Numbered from the stretch's first letter, positions 1 to 5,621 are shown. The stretch: DNA of 5,658 nt from Moraxella lacunata (GCF_002027545.1 NZ_MXAN01000130.1:1-5658), one strand, 5' to 3'. The notes: generated from the sequence alone by a model not told the origin. Made by a program: numbers and translations.

Positions 1-65
1 ATTCAATTTTGTTAGCTGTACATCCAAAGATATATGGTAATTAACAATACCGTTTCATCAAGTTT

Positions 66-93
66 ACAAAAATCCGCTTTATAAAAAGCGGAT
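66..93 (-). terminator. Rho-independent terminator of the protein E-like gene
   Basis: A perfect 9-bp stem (ATCCGCTTT at 72-80 with AAAGCGGAT at 85-93) and a 4-nt loop lie a few bases past the stop codon of the 98-520 gene. Read on the minus strand the stem is followed at once by a T-run (complement of 67-71). A T-run also follows on the plus strand, so it may work both ways. Confidence 0.85.
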
Positions 94-97
94 GTTT

Positions 98-520
98 TTA
101 CCGCCCTGCTTGCGAGCAGGCATAATCAAGTTTGCCCTCGCCTACGGTATCAGGAACCGCTCTCGTCCAGTCTTTTGATGAATGCGTGGATACATAACGT
201 TTGAAACTGTCAACAGAATTACTTTGCTTATCATAATAAATAACATAATCAAAGTCTGATTTACGAGCAACGCAGTCATAATACGAAAAAGCTCTCGTTT
301 GCCAGTATTTCTTGCCATTACTAAGCTCTTGGGCTTGGTGATAATCTCTCTTAACCCAAGCGGTGATATAAGTACCGCCCCCAGTAAAGTAATGTGTCTG
401 AATGCTATCACGGTTAATGTGGTAAATAAAGTTGCTCGTGCTGCCTATGTCCACCCAGTTGGTGGCATGAACGGATAGGGGTGATAGAGCGATGAGTGTG
501 GCGATGAGCAGTTTTTTCAT
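98..520 (-). CDS. Secreted surface-adhesin protein E-like protein
   Basis: A 140-residue exported protein. Residues 1-19 form a classic signal peptide: MKK, a hydrophobic stretch, then S-V-H-A before the likely cut at T20. There is no lipobox, so it should be free in the periplasm or on the surface. The mature part starts with the W-V-x-I-G...Y-x-I-x-x-x-S-I pattern and ends with V-P-D-T-V-G-E followed by Y-A-C. As I recall the family, this matches the small beta-rich domain named after Haemophilus protein E, common in Acinetobacter and Moraxella. Two cysteines, C83 and C135, probably form a disulfide. Haemophilus protein E binds host matrix proteins; most relatives are uncharacterised, so an adhesin role here is only by homology. 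The start is well set: AAGGA at 526-530 lies 5 nt before the ATG. It has its own promoter and terminator, so it is probably monocistronic. Confidence 0.75.
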   Translation of the reverse strand: MKKLLIATLIALSPLSVHATNWVDIGSTSNFIYHINRDSIQTHYFTGGGTYITAWVKRDYHQAQELSNGKKYWQTRAFSYYDCVARKSDFDYVIYYDKQSNSVDSFKRYVSTHSSKDWTRAVPDTVGEGKLDYACSQAGR

Positions 521-547
521 AGATATCCTTGTGGAAACAATCGTATT

Positions 548-575
548 ATTATACCAATATTTTCATAATATACAA
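548..575 (-). promoter_or_regulatory. Sigma-70 promoter of the protein E-like gene
   Basis: Minus-strand -35 TTGTAT (570-575), a 16-nt spacer and a perfect -10 TATAAT (548-553) preceded by TGG, which makes an extended -10. The start point would be near 541, leaving a leader of about 20 nt that holds the AAGGA ribosome site (526-530). Confidence 0.75.
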
Positions 576-599
576 TTTTTTTAATTATTTCTTAAAATT

Positions 600-632
600 A
601 AAAAATTATCAGGGCGAACTGTAATTCACCCT
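600..632 (-). terminator. Rho-independent terminator of the RT transcript
   Basis: On the minus strand AGGGTGAA pairs with TTCGCCCT (8 bp including one G-U pair, 611-632) around a 6-nt loop, followed after five bases by six T. It lies about 40 bp past the RT stop codon and insulates the protein E-like gene from the RT transcript. Confidence 0.75.
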
Positions 633-671
633 TATGCATTTAAGACTTTCAAAAATTCCAAAGGGCAGTTT

Positions 672-2201
672 TTATTTATTTATGCGTGCATTAAGTATCT
701 TCCAATGGTTTTTGAGTTGGTATTTAATTCTGCTATTCGTCAAAATTTGGTCTGCTCTCATTGCATAGCCAATAAAGTTACCCCAATTTTTGCGTTTTGA
801 AGGCTTCCATTTATTTTTGGTTTTGCCTACTCTTGCTGGCTTGGCTCCAATGTATGAATATTGTCGATAAAGTCTGTTTTTAAAAATCTTGCCTTGCGTA
901 TCATTTCTGATGTGATTGGCATAAAAATGACATCTACGCACACCCATACTCATTTTGCGATAATAATTAGCAAGTGCAGAATTTTTGAGATAGACGTGCT
1001 GTCCATTAAACGAAAAACCTAAATATTCAAATTTCTTCTTGTGGCTGTTGTGATTAATTTTTCCATTAAATTCCTGCAAGCAAGTTATTTCATTATTGCC
1101 ATTTAGTTTAAAATAAAATATTTGTGTCTTTTTGGGGTTTATATTCAACTTAGAAATACTCTTTATTTTTGTTTCAAACAACCCTAAAACTTCATCTTTA
1201 TGGTCGATTGGGCAGATGACAACCATATCATCAGAATATCGTCTATAAATACCACCTATTTCTTGAATTTTATGATGAATTAGTTCGTCAAATTCTAGCA
1301 TATAGATATTGGCTAAGGTTGCACTGATTGAAGAGCCTTGACAAATACCATAATTTTTTAATTTTTTTTGATTGGTTATTGTACATTTTTCATATTTGTT
1401 GTTTTGTATTAGACCTGATTTTCTTATTTTTTGAATGTCTTTTAATTCACAAAAAGCAATTGCATTTTGATTTCTAAGGTATTCCAATTTTTTAATTGGC
1501 TTTTTCCTTATGTTGCCCGATTTACTTTTTACAATTATCTCATTTTGAAATAATTGAAATAAGTCATTTGCTTTCACATAAGAAAACTTGGTAATAGCCT
1601 TATAAACATTATAATGGTCATCTGGTAAATTTGTCTTTTTTATAATATTTTCCCATGCCTTTTTTAGAATTTTATGGTCTAGGTTATCAAAAAATTGTTC
1701 GATGTCAAAAGCTATCACCGCAATTTCTTGATGTTTTTGGGTATATTCACGAATGTACTCAAAAACGTCATTGGCAAAATCAATATTGCATTTTCCAATA
1801 TCTTTACCAGTCTGATTGCTGTTATTTTTTGGTATTTTTCTATAAGCAGTAACAACTTCTGTTAGACCCTTTTGTTTAAGAACGCATTCATAATTTTGGG
1901 AAAGTAGGTGTGAATAGTATGCAAATATATTTGCATCCCAGTGATTTGCGTAATAAATATTCCTTACTTTTTTCTTTTGGTGTATTCTTTTGCCATTATG
2001 TAGGAGATTTCCGTCACCATCGTACCCTTTACGAAATTTGGGCGTGATGATTTGGGTATGAATGAAAGGGCAGAAAGCGTGATTTTTGATATTTTCTGGA
2101 TTTGTTATGTAGTTAATTACTTTATTGCAGTCTTTCTGAGTGATTGGTAGTCCGATATGTGGATAGGACTTTACTTTAAACCAAAGATTTTTTTCTTTCA
2201 T
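672..2201 (-). CDS. Defence-type reverse transcriptase (UG/DRT class, DRT2-like)
   Basis: A 509-residue RNA-directed DNA polymerase. An N-terminal extension (about 1-155, W-F-K-V-K-x-Y-P-H near the start, then H-A-F-C-P-F-I-H) precedes the palm. Palm motifs are clear: D166 in F-D-I-E-Q-F-F-D-N-L-D-H, Q-G-S-S-I-S at 288-293, the catalytic Y-S-D-D at 322-325, K-T-Q at 358-360, and Y-L-G-F at 393-396. A basic C-terminal region (about 400-509) has G-N-F at 474-476. There is no HNH or maturase domain, and none of the retron NAxxH or VTG motifs, which argues against group II introns and retrons. A lone RT behind a structured ncRNA fits antiviral DRT systems, best DRT2 (UG2); DRT9 (UG28) is the main alternative. 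I chose the ATG at 2201: an upstream in-frame ATG at 2246 would add 15 hydrophobic residues coded inside the ncRNA closing helix. Neither start has a clear Shine-Dalgarno. Base composition is much more AT-rich than katA or queH, suggesting transfer. RT function is certain; the subtype is inferred. Confidence 0.93.
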   Translation of the reverse strand: MKEKNLWFKVKSYPHIGLPITQKDCNKVINYITNPENIKNHAFCPFIHTQIITPKFRKGYDGDGNLLHNGKRIHQKKKVRNIYYANHWDANIFAYYSHLLSQNYECVLKQKGLTEVVTAYRKIPKNNSNQTGKDIGKCNIDFANDVFEYIREYTQKHQEIAVIAFDIEQFFDNLDHKILKKAWENIIKKTNLPDDHYNVYKAITKFSYVKANDLFQLFQNEIIVKSKSGNIRKKPIKKLEYLRNQNAIAFCELKDIQKIRKSGLIQNNKYEKCTITNQKKLKNYGICQGSSISATLANIYMLEFDELIHHKIQEIGGIYRRYSDDMVVICPIDHKDEVLGLFETKIKSISKLNINPKKTQIFYFKLNGNNEITCLQEFNGKINHNSHKKKFEYLGFSFNGQHVYLKNSALANYYRKMSMGVRRCHFYANHIRNDTQGKIFKNRLYRQYSYIGAKPARVGKTKNKWKPSKRKNWGNFIGYAMRADQILTNSRIKYQLKNHWKILNARINK

Positions 2202-2296
2202 AATCAAAAAAAGGAGATAAAAAGTTGGAGTAAGCGGGGTACGCATTAAGGATTGAAAAAGTGTGCCGAAACGCCATTATGAGAAATGGCACCCCA

Positions 2297-2428
2297 ATTT
2301 AGTAGAATGATAGCAATCATGCTCATAACAATGGAATATATAGATATGCCAATTATTGATACTTACATAATGCTGAGATTTATGCGACGCTTGACATTTA
2401 TGACAATGCGTTGTATAAAGCTACTCCA
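2297..2428 (+). other. Candidate reverse-transcribed repeat unit with nearly endless ORF (neo-like)
   Basis: Complement of the central ncRNA. The plus-strand frame starting at 2283 stays open to 2558, and every ATG from 2283 to 2411 (2286, 2307, 2319, 2331, 2346, 2370, 2382, 2400, 2406) falls in it. A jump between matching CCA triplets (2426-2428 and 2294-2296; TGG in the ncRNA) would give a 132-nt unit of exactly 44 codons with no stop across the junction. The encoded repeat contains 8 Met, 8 Ile and 5 Leu, so it is strongly hydrophobic. In the genome the frame has no good ribosome site before its ATGs and hits TGA at 2280, so it is not a normal gene. The ncRNA-sense strand of this unit contains TAG (2423-2421), so only the cDNA sense is endless. 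The exact boundaries are a guess; DRT2 units are set by template jumping, and other triplets are possible. Confidence 0.5.
2391..2419 (+). promoter_or_regulatory. Near-consensus sigma-70 promoter antisense to the ncRNA
   Basis: Perfect -35 TTGACA (2391-2396), the ideal 17-nt spacer and -10 TATAAA (2414-2419) on the plus strand, opposite to the ncRNA and RT. The start point would be near 2426. In the chromosome it faces the katA terminator and no recognisable gene. In a tandem repeat of 2297-2428 it would sit just before the next ATG-rich copy. It may instead be a chance by-product of the bulged palindrome at 2388-2410. Confidence 0.55.
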
Positions 2429-2446
2429 TACTAGCTATCTAGTATG
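2427..2446 (-). repeat. Perfect ncRNA hairpin bounding the template region
   Basis: CATACTAG and CTAGTATG form an 8-bp perfect stem with a 4-nt loop. In the ncRNA it lies 5' of the candidate template, so an RT copying toward the RNA 5' end would meet its base at about 2427, a natural stop for each copying round. The stop role is inference; the palindrome is plain in the sequence. Confidence 0.65.
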
Positions 2447-2501
2447 CAATTTTTTTATCGACAAAAAAGACTTAATCAATCTGCTACTTACTCCTTTATT
2501 T

Positions 2502-2510
2502 ATTATATCA
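2502..2510 (-). promoter_or_regulatory. Extended -10 promoter for the ncRNA-RT transcript
   Basis: TGATATAAT on the minus strand combines a perfect TATAAT (2502-2507) with the TGn extension. At 17-nt spacing the -35 is poor (TGGTTT), as is usual for extended -10 promoters. Transcription would start near 2495, at the closing helix of the ncRNA. No separate RT promoter is visible, so RT and ncRNA probably share this one. Confidence 0.7.
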
Positions 2511-2521
2511 AAACAAACAAC

Positions 2522-2545
2522 AAAAAACCACTCTATCCAGAGTGG
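2522..2545 (-). terminator. Rho-independent terminator of katA
   Basis: CCACTCT and AGAGTGG (7 bp, 4-nt loop, 2528-2545), followed on the minus strand by six T (2527-2522), about 30 bp past the katA stop. It separates katA from the ncRNA promoter about 12 bp further on. Confidence 0.85.
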
Positions 2546-2574
2546 CTTTTATCTTTAAAATCAACCAAAACCGC

Positions 2575-4110
2575 TTACGCCTTTGGTGGCAAACAGCTCG
2601 CCAAATGTTTGGCGGGGTCGGTATCATACGCTTTAATGGCGTCTTCTACCGTCATGCCCAACGCCTTGGCAACGCCCATACCGTAATCAGGGTGGCAGGC
2701 GTGGCAGTTGCGGATATGACGGTATTTGATGAAGTCCAACGCATCGCCCATTGCTCCTGCGGTGTTGTCAAACAGGGCTTGTTTTTGCTTATCAGTCATG
2801 AGATTAAACAAGGCTCGTGGCTGGCTAAAATAATCGCTGTCATCTTCACGAAAATCCCACTGCTTGGCATCGACACTGATTTTTAGGGGTGGCTCGGCGT
2901 ATTGGGGCTGTTCTTGCCATTGTCCAAAGCTGTTTGGCTCATAGTGCGGACGTCCGCCATAGTTGTCGCCCACTCGCCCTTGACCGTCTCTGTGGTTTGA
3001 GTACACAGGGCAACGTGGGGCGTTCACAGGGATTTGGTTGCGGTTTACGCCCAAGCGATAACGCTGTGCATCAGCATAGTTAAACAGGCGAGCTTGGAGC
3101 ATACGGTCAGGCGACACGCTGATACCGGGTACGAGATTGCTTGGGGCAAAGGCGGATTGCTCCACGTCCAAAAAGAAGTTTTCTGGATTGCGATTTAGCT
3201 CAAATTCGCCCACTTCAATGAGCGGAAATTGTTTTTTTGACCAAACTTTGGTCAAGTCAAAGGGGTGAAAATCCACTTCTTCTGCCATTTGCTCAGGCAT
3301 GATTTGTACGTACATTTTCCATTTTGGGAAATCACCACGTTCAATGGCATCAAACAAATCACGCTGATTGCTCTCACGGTCTTTGGCGATGACCGCTTCG
3401 GCCTCGCTATCGGTTAGGTTTTGGATACCTTGCTGAGTGCGAAAATGGAATTTAACCCAAAAACGCTCATTATCAGCATTGATAAAGCTATACGTATGCG
3501 AGCCAAAACCGTGCATATGGCGGTAAGACTTAGGAATGCCACGGTCGGACATGACAATGGTAACTTGGTGAAAGGCTTCGGGCAGTAGTGTCCAAAAATC
3601 CCAGTTGTTGGTCGCACTACGCATATTGGTTTTGGGGTCTCTTTTGACCGCTTTGTTTAGGTCGGGGAATTTTCTGGGGTCTCTTAAAAAGAACACAGGC
3701 GTGTTGTTGCCGACCATGTCCCAGTTGCCTTCTTCGGTGTAAAATTTTAGGGCAAAACCACGAATATCACGTTCAGCGTCCGCCGCCCCACGCTCGCCTG
3801 CTACGGTGGTAAAACGGGCGAACATTTCGGTTTTTTTGCCGATTTCGCTAAAAATCTTGGCACGGGTGTATTTGGTGATGTCATGCGTTACGGTGAACGT
3901 CCCAAACGCTCCTGAGCCTTTGGCGTGCATACGGCGTTCTGGAATGACTTCACGGGCAAAGTCGGCAAGTTTTTCGTTGAGCCACAAATCTTGGGCAAGC
4001 AAGGGGCCTCTGGCACCTGCGGTCAATGAGTTTTGGTTATCAACAACAGGGGCTCCGTTGCTCATGGTAAGGGGCGTGCCTGAGTAGGGGCATTTTGGGG
4101 TATCGGTCAT
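2575..4110 (-). CDS. katA: Monofunctional heme catalase (small subunit)
   Basis: A 511-residue catalase that breaks hydrogen peroxide into water and oxygen in the cytoplasm; there is no signal peptide. Length fits the small-subunit monofunctional heme catalases (about 480-510), and there is no C-terminal flavodoxin-like domain as in the large ones. Catalytic H62 sits in [13 protein letters not shown]135 in V-G-N-N-T-P, and the proximal heme ligand Y345 in [14 protein letters not shown]. The N-terminal [10 protein letters not shown] segment is also typical. The C-terminus carries an extra C-H-A-C-H stretch (469-473) near the end. The start is supported by AGGA six bases before the ATG. It has its own promoter (4161-4189) and terminator (2522-2545), so it is monocistronic. 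Peroxide control by OxyR would be expected from the family, but I found no convincing OxyR box. Confidence 0.97.
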   Translation of the reverse strand: MTDTPKCPYSGTPLTMSNGAPVVDNQNSLTAGARGPLLAQDLWLNEKLADFAREVIPERRMHAKGSGAFGTFTVTHDITKYTRAKIFSEIGKKTEMFARFTTVAGERGAADAERDIRGFALKFYTEEGNWDMVGNNTPVFFLRDPRKFPDLNKAVKRDPKTNMRSATNNWDFWTLLPEAFHQVTIVMSDRGIPKSYRHMHGFGSHTYSFINADNERFWVKFHFRTQQGIQNLTDSEAEAVIAKDRESNQRDLFDAIERGDFPKWKMYVQIMPEQMAEEVDFHPFDLTKVWSKKQFPLIEVGEFELNRNPENFFLDVEQSAFAPSNLVPGISVSPDRMLQARLFNYADAQRYRLGVNRNQIPVNAPRCPVYSNHRDGQGRVGDNYGGRPHYEPNSFGQWQEQPQYAEPPLKISVDAKQWDFREDDSDYFSQPRALFNLMTDKQKQALFDNTAGAMGDALDFIKYRHIRNCHACHPDYGMGVAKALGMTVEDAIKAYDTDPAKHLASCLPPKA

Positions 4111-4160
4111 GATAAATCCTATGGTTACGGTGTATTACAATATCAGGGTATGACAAAACA

Positions 4161-4189
4161 AGTATAACAAAGCAGGGCAAGCTTGTCGG
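4161..4189 (-). promoter_or_regulatory. Probable katA promoter
   Basis: Minus-strand -35 CCGACA (4184-4189, four of six consensus bases), a 17-nt spacer and -10 TATACT (4161-4166, five of six). The start point would be about 45 nt before the katA ATG. A weak -35 would suit a promoter needing an activator, but that is inference. Confidence 0.5.
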
Positions 4190-4401
4190 TTAGCGTATGT
4201 AAACAATAAAAATGACACTCATTGCCAACTTAGATTACTAGCTTGAACTTTGCTTTGCTTGGTTTGTCAATCTATGGGGTTATTATAGGCAGGATTGATG
4301 ATTTGGTAAATTATAATAATTTGATGTTTTGATTTGATTTTTTAAATTGAAAAAACTTGATGAATTTTAAATGATGATTGATAAAATTTATTAAAAGGCA
4401 C
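4190..4401. other. AT-rich intergenic stretch, no gene seen
   Basis: Between the katA promoter and the queH terminator I see no credible ORF, RNA gene or clear repeat. The 4290-4400 part is very AT-rich. It could hold upstream regulatory sites for katA, but nothing matches a named operator. Confidence 0.6.
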
Positions 4402-4429
4402 AAAAAAGACCGTCATCAAACGGTCTTTT
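4402..4429 (-). terminator. Rho-independent terminator of queH
   Basis: AAAAGACCGT and ACGGTCTTTT form a perfect 10-bp stem with a 6-nt loop (4404-4429). Minus-strand reading leaves a run of six T (4407-4402), 15 bp past the queH stop. Confidence 0.9.
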
Positions 4430-4444
4430 GGTGTTATGGCTTAT

Positions 4445-5191
4445 TTATTCGTCATCATCCCCATAATACTTCACCCCGATTTTAATGGGTTCACGCCCTT
4501 GGCTACGGCGAAAATTATTGGTGTCACGGAGCGAATAAGCACAGCCACAGTATTCTTGTTGATAAAAATGCTCACGCTTGCTAATCTCAATCATACGGCT
4601 ACTGCCACCGCCTTTACGCCAGTTAAAATCCCAATAATCAAGACCCTCATAAGGGGCAACGGCACGGTGTCCGCAGTCGTTGATTTGAGCCATGTTTTTC
4701 CAGCGGCTGATACCAAGCGAGCTTGTCATCACAGGAAAGCCATGCTCGTGGGCGTATAGGGCGGTGCGTTCAAATCGCATGTCAAAACACATGGTACAGC
4801 GTCTGCCACGCTCGGGGTCTTGCTCCATGCCTTTGGCACGAGCGAACCAATTATCCATGTCATAATCGGCGTCAATAAACGGTATGCCGTGCTTTTCGGC
4901 AAAAGCGATGTTTTCGTTTTTGCGAATCTCGTATTCTTTTTTGGGGTGAATGTTGGGGTTATAAAAATAAATGGTAAACTCAATGCCACTGGCAAGCATG
5001 GCCTCCATGACCTCGCCTGAGCAAGGGGCACAGCATGAATGCAGTAGCACTTTTTTGTGTCCGTTTGGCGGGGTCAAAATCTCACGGTCAATCGGCGTTA
5101 GGTGCGGATTGGTGGGGTCAGCTTTGGCGATTTGTGGTTTGCCTTTACGTTGATTTTGGTTGGGATTGGGGGTGTGGGTCTGTACGCTCAT
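4445..5191 (-). CDS. queH: Epoxyqueuosine reductase QueH
   Basis: A 248-residue cytoplasmic enzyme of the DUF208/QueH family, which reduces epoxyqueuosine to queuosine at the tRNA wobble position, the last step of Q synthesis. It replaces the unrelated cobalamin-dependent QueG. Family cysteine motifs are all present: H-S-C-C-A-P-C (C53, C54, C57), R-R-C-T-M-C-F (C132, C135) and E-Y-C-G-C-A-Y-S (C215, C217). They are known to hold an iron-sulfur cluster and a nearby iron. Y-N-P-N-I-H-P at 77-83 is another family hallmark. The first 45 residues are a polar, Pro/Asn-rich extension beyond the shortest family members, and the C-terminus is acidic (D-D-D-E). No Shine-Dalgarno precedes the ATG at 5191. 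An internal start would remove only the tail, so the start is moderately sure. It is monocistronic, with its own terminator, and divergent from iscX. Confidence 0.95.
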   Translation of the reverse strand: MSVQTHTPNPNQNQRKGKPQIAKADPTNPHLTPIDREILTPPNGHKKVLLHSCCAPCSGEVMEAMLASGIEFTIYFYNPNIHPKKEYEIRKNENIAFAEKHGIPFIDADYDMDNWFARAKGMEQDPERGRRCTMCFDMRFERTALYAHEHGFPVMTSSLGISRWKNMAQINDCGHRAVAPYEGLDYWDFNWRKGGGSSRMIEISKREHFYQQEYCGCAYSLRDTNNFRRSQGREPIKIGVKYYGDDDE

Positions 5192-5222
5192 AATTTAACA
5201 ATGATAAATAAAAATGGCGATT

Positions 5223-5252
5223 ATTATAGCATTGGTTTAAAATTTTTGCTAA
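5223..5252 (-). promoter_or_regulatory. queH promoter, overlapping the iscX promoter
   Basis: Minus-strand -35 TTAGCA (5247-5252, four of six), an 18-nt spacer and perfect -10 TATAAT (5223-5228) preceded by TGC, an extended -10. The start point is near 5216, about 25 nt before the ATG. Confidence 0.65.
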
Positions 5253-5255
5253 AAT
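5247..5255 (+). promoter_or_regulatory. Possible iscX extended -10 promoter
   Basis: TGCTAAAAT on the plus strand reads as an extended -10 (TGn plus TAAAAT, five of six). No good -35 lies 16-18 nt upstream. The same bases form the -35 of the queH promoter, so the two RNA polymerase sites would exclude each other. Confidence 0.4.
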
Positions 5256-5287
5256 TTGTGTAAACTTATCTCTAAAAAAGGTTTTTT

Positions 5288-5488
5288 ATGAAACTCAACT
5301 GGCACGACAGCTTAGACATCGCCATTGCCCTTGCCGAAAAGCACCCTGATGTGGACGTACAGTACATTCGTTTTACCGACTTGCACCGCTATGTGTGCGA
5401 GCTTGACGGCTTTGTGGGCGAGCCTGATAAATCTAACGAAGCGATATTAGAGGCCATTCAAATGGCGTGGCTTGATGAGTTGGATTGA
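5288..5488 (+). CDS. iscX: Fe-S assembly protein IscX
   Basis: A 66-residue acidic protein matching the full length of IscX (YfhJ). In Escherichia coli it binds the cysteine desulfurase IscS and iron and tunes the rate of iron-sulfur cluster building in the cytoplasm. The family pattern is plain: W5 and the D-S-L-D-I-A helix, then F-T-D-L-H-R at 29-34, then S-N-E-A-I-L-E-A-I-Q and a W-L-D-E end. One difference from E. coli is the loop after F42, which reads V-G-E-P where the E. coli protein has a run of acidic residues, so one acidic patch is weaker. The start has AAGG at 5278-5281, six bases before the ATG. In enterobacteria iscX is the last gene of the isc operon; here it stands alone with a hairpin-rich 3' region, so it is expressed apart from any isc genes. 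Confidence 0.93.
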   Translation: MKLNWHDSLDIAIALAEKHPDVDVQYIRFTDLHRYVCELDGFVGEPDKSNEAILEAIQMAWLDELD

Positions 5489-5492
5489 TAAT

Positions 5493-5549
5493 TTAAAAGA
5501 TAACTTAAAAGATAATTTATGGGTGTATCATACGCCTTTTATCTTTTAA
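5493..5549 (+). repeat. Tandem and inverted repeats in the iscX 3' region
   Basis: TTAAAAGATAA occurs twice in direct order (5493-5503 and 5505-5515) and once inverted as TTATCTTTTAA (5539-5549). Either direct copy can pair with the inverted one (11 bp). An inner stem GGTGTA/TACGCC (5522-5536, one G-U) tops the nearer pairing. In mRNA this gives a long hairpin with two alternative partners, just after the iscX stop codon. It has no T-run typical of a terminator, so it may act as an mRNA end stabiliser. Confidence 0.6.
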
Positions 5550-5565
5550 AACTTTATCTACAAAT

Positions 5566-5598
5566 AAAAAGCGGTCATCATCACCGCTTTTTGTTTTT
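5566..5598 (+). terminator. Rho-independent terminator after iscX
   Basis: AAAAAGCGGT and ACCGCTTTTT form a perfect 10-bp stem with loop CATCATC (5566-5592), followed by G and more T. The A-run on the left would make it work on the minus strand as well, for any leftward gene beyond the window. Confidence 0.88.
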
Positions 5599-5621
5599 AT
5601 AGCCAATTAACTCCAATTTGC

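Larger units (their letters stand above)
2227..2494 (-). ncRNA. Structured ncRNA upstream of the RT (probable DRT2-type template RNA)
   Basis: The gap between katA and the RT folds into many helices on the minus strand. GGAGTAAG (2494-2487) pairs perfectly with CTTACTCC (2234-2227) and closes the whole RNA. Just inside, GGGGT (2295-2291) pairs with ACCCC (2240-2236). Local hairpins are CATACTAG/CTAGTATG (2446-2427, perfect 8 bp), CGC-TTG-CAT paired with ATG-CAA-GCG (2410-2388, with small bulges), CATAA/TTATG (2384-2366), ATGAT/ATCAT (2320-2307) and GCCATT/AATGGC (2290-2273). A T-run/A-run hairpin lies at 2468-2450. An extended -10 promoter would start the RNA near 2495. The 3' end is uncertain and may run to about 2205, right before the RT start, giving roughly 270-290 nt. 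Known DRT2 RNAs are of similar size and position, as I recall. Its likely role is as scaffold and template for the RT. I saw helices by eye; no covariation test was possible. Confidence 0.72.

Noticed and set aside
105..120. CCTGCT/AGCAGG palindrome.
   Set aside because: It lies inside the last codons of the protein E-like gene, with the true terminator just beyond.
1655..1852. Plus-strand ORF inside the RT gene.
   Set aside because: Antisense shadow with no ribosome site or recognisable protein.
2328..2408. CATTGT direct repeat 75 nt apart in the ncRNA.
   Set aside because: Six bases in low-complexity AT-rich sequence and not at a structural border; probably chance.
2262..2414. The only two ACA triplets in the ncRNA (2414-2412 and 2264-2262), exactly 150 nt apart, as the template-jump sites by analogy with DRT2.
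   Set aside because: 150 is divisible by three, but the unit would carry one in-frame stop on each strand (TGA at 2280 plus, TAA at 2279 minus) and would break the TATAAA. It would give a 48-codon closed ORF per repeat, not an endless one. Kept as the main alternative to the 132-nt unit.
2201..2494. Retron msr-msd, with GGAGTAAG/CTTACTCC as the a1/a2 repeats.
   Set aside because: The RT is about 150 residues longer than typical retron RTs, lacks NAxxH and VTG motifs, and no effector gene is adjacent.
600..2545. Group II intron with its maturase.
   Set aside because: No domain V-like hairpin after the RT, no maturase X or HNH region, and no interrupted exon on either side.
2286..2558. Plus-strand 90-codon ORF as an ordinary small gene.
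   Set aside because: No ribosome site, it overlaps the ncRNA, its promoter and the katA terminator, and the only good promoter lies inside it after all the ATGs. Its coding signal is better explained by a concatemer.
2444..2886. Plus-strand ORFs at 2444-2686 and 2542-2886.
   Set aside because: They run antisense into katA across its terminator; shadows of the catalase codons.
4271..4287. CTAT-N9-ATAG as an OxyR box for katA.
   Set aside because: The spacing is N9, not N7, only two quarter-sites are present, and it lies over 80 bp from the likely promoter.
4436..5153. Several ORFs on both strands overlapping queH.
   Set aside because: All are alternate-frame shadows; queH has complete family motifs in its own frame.
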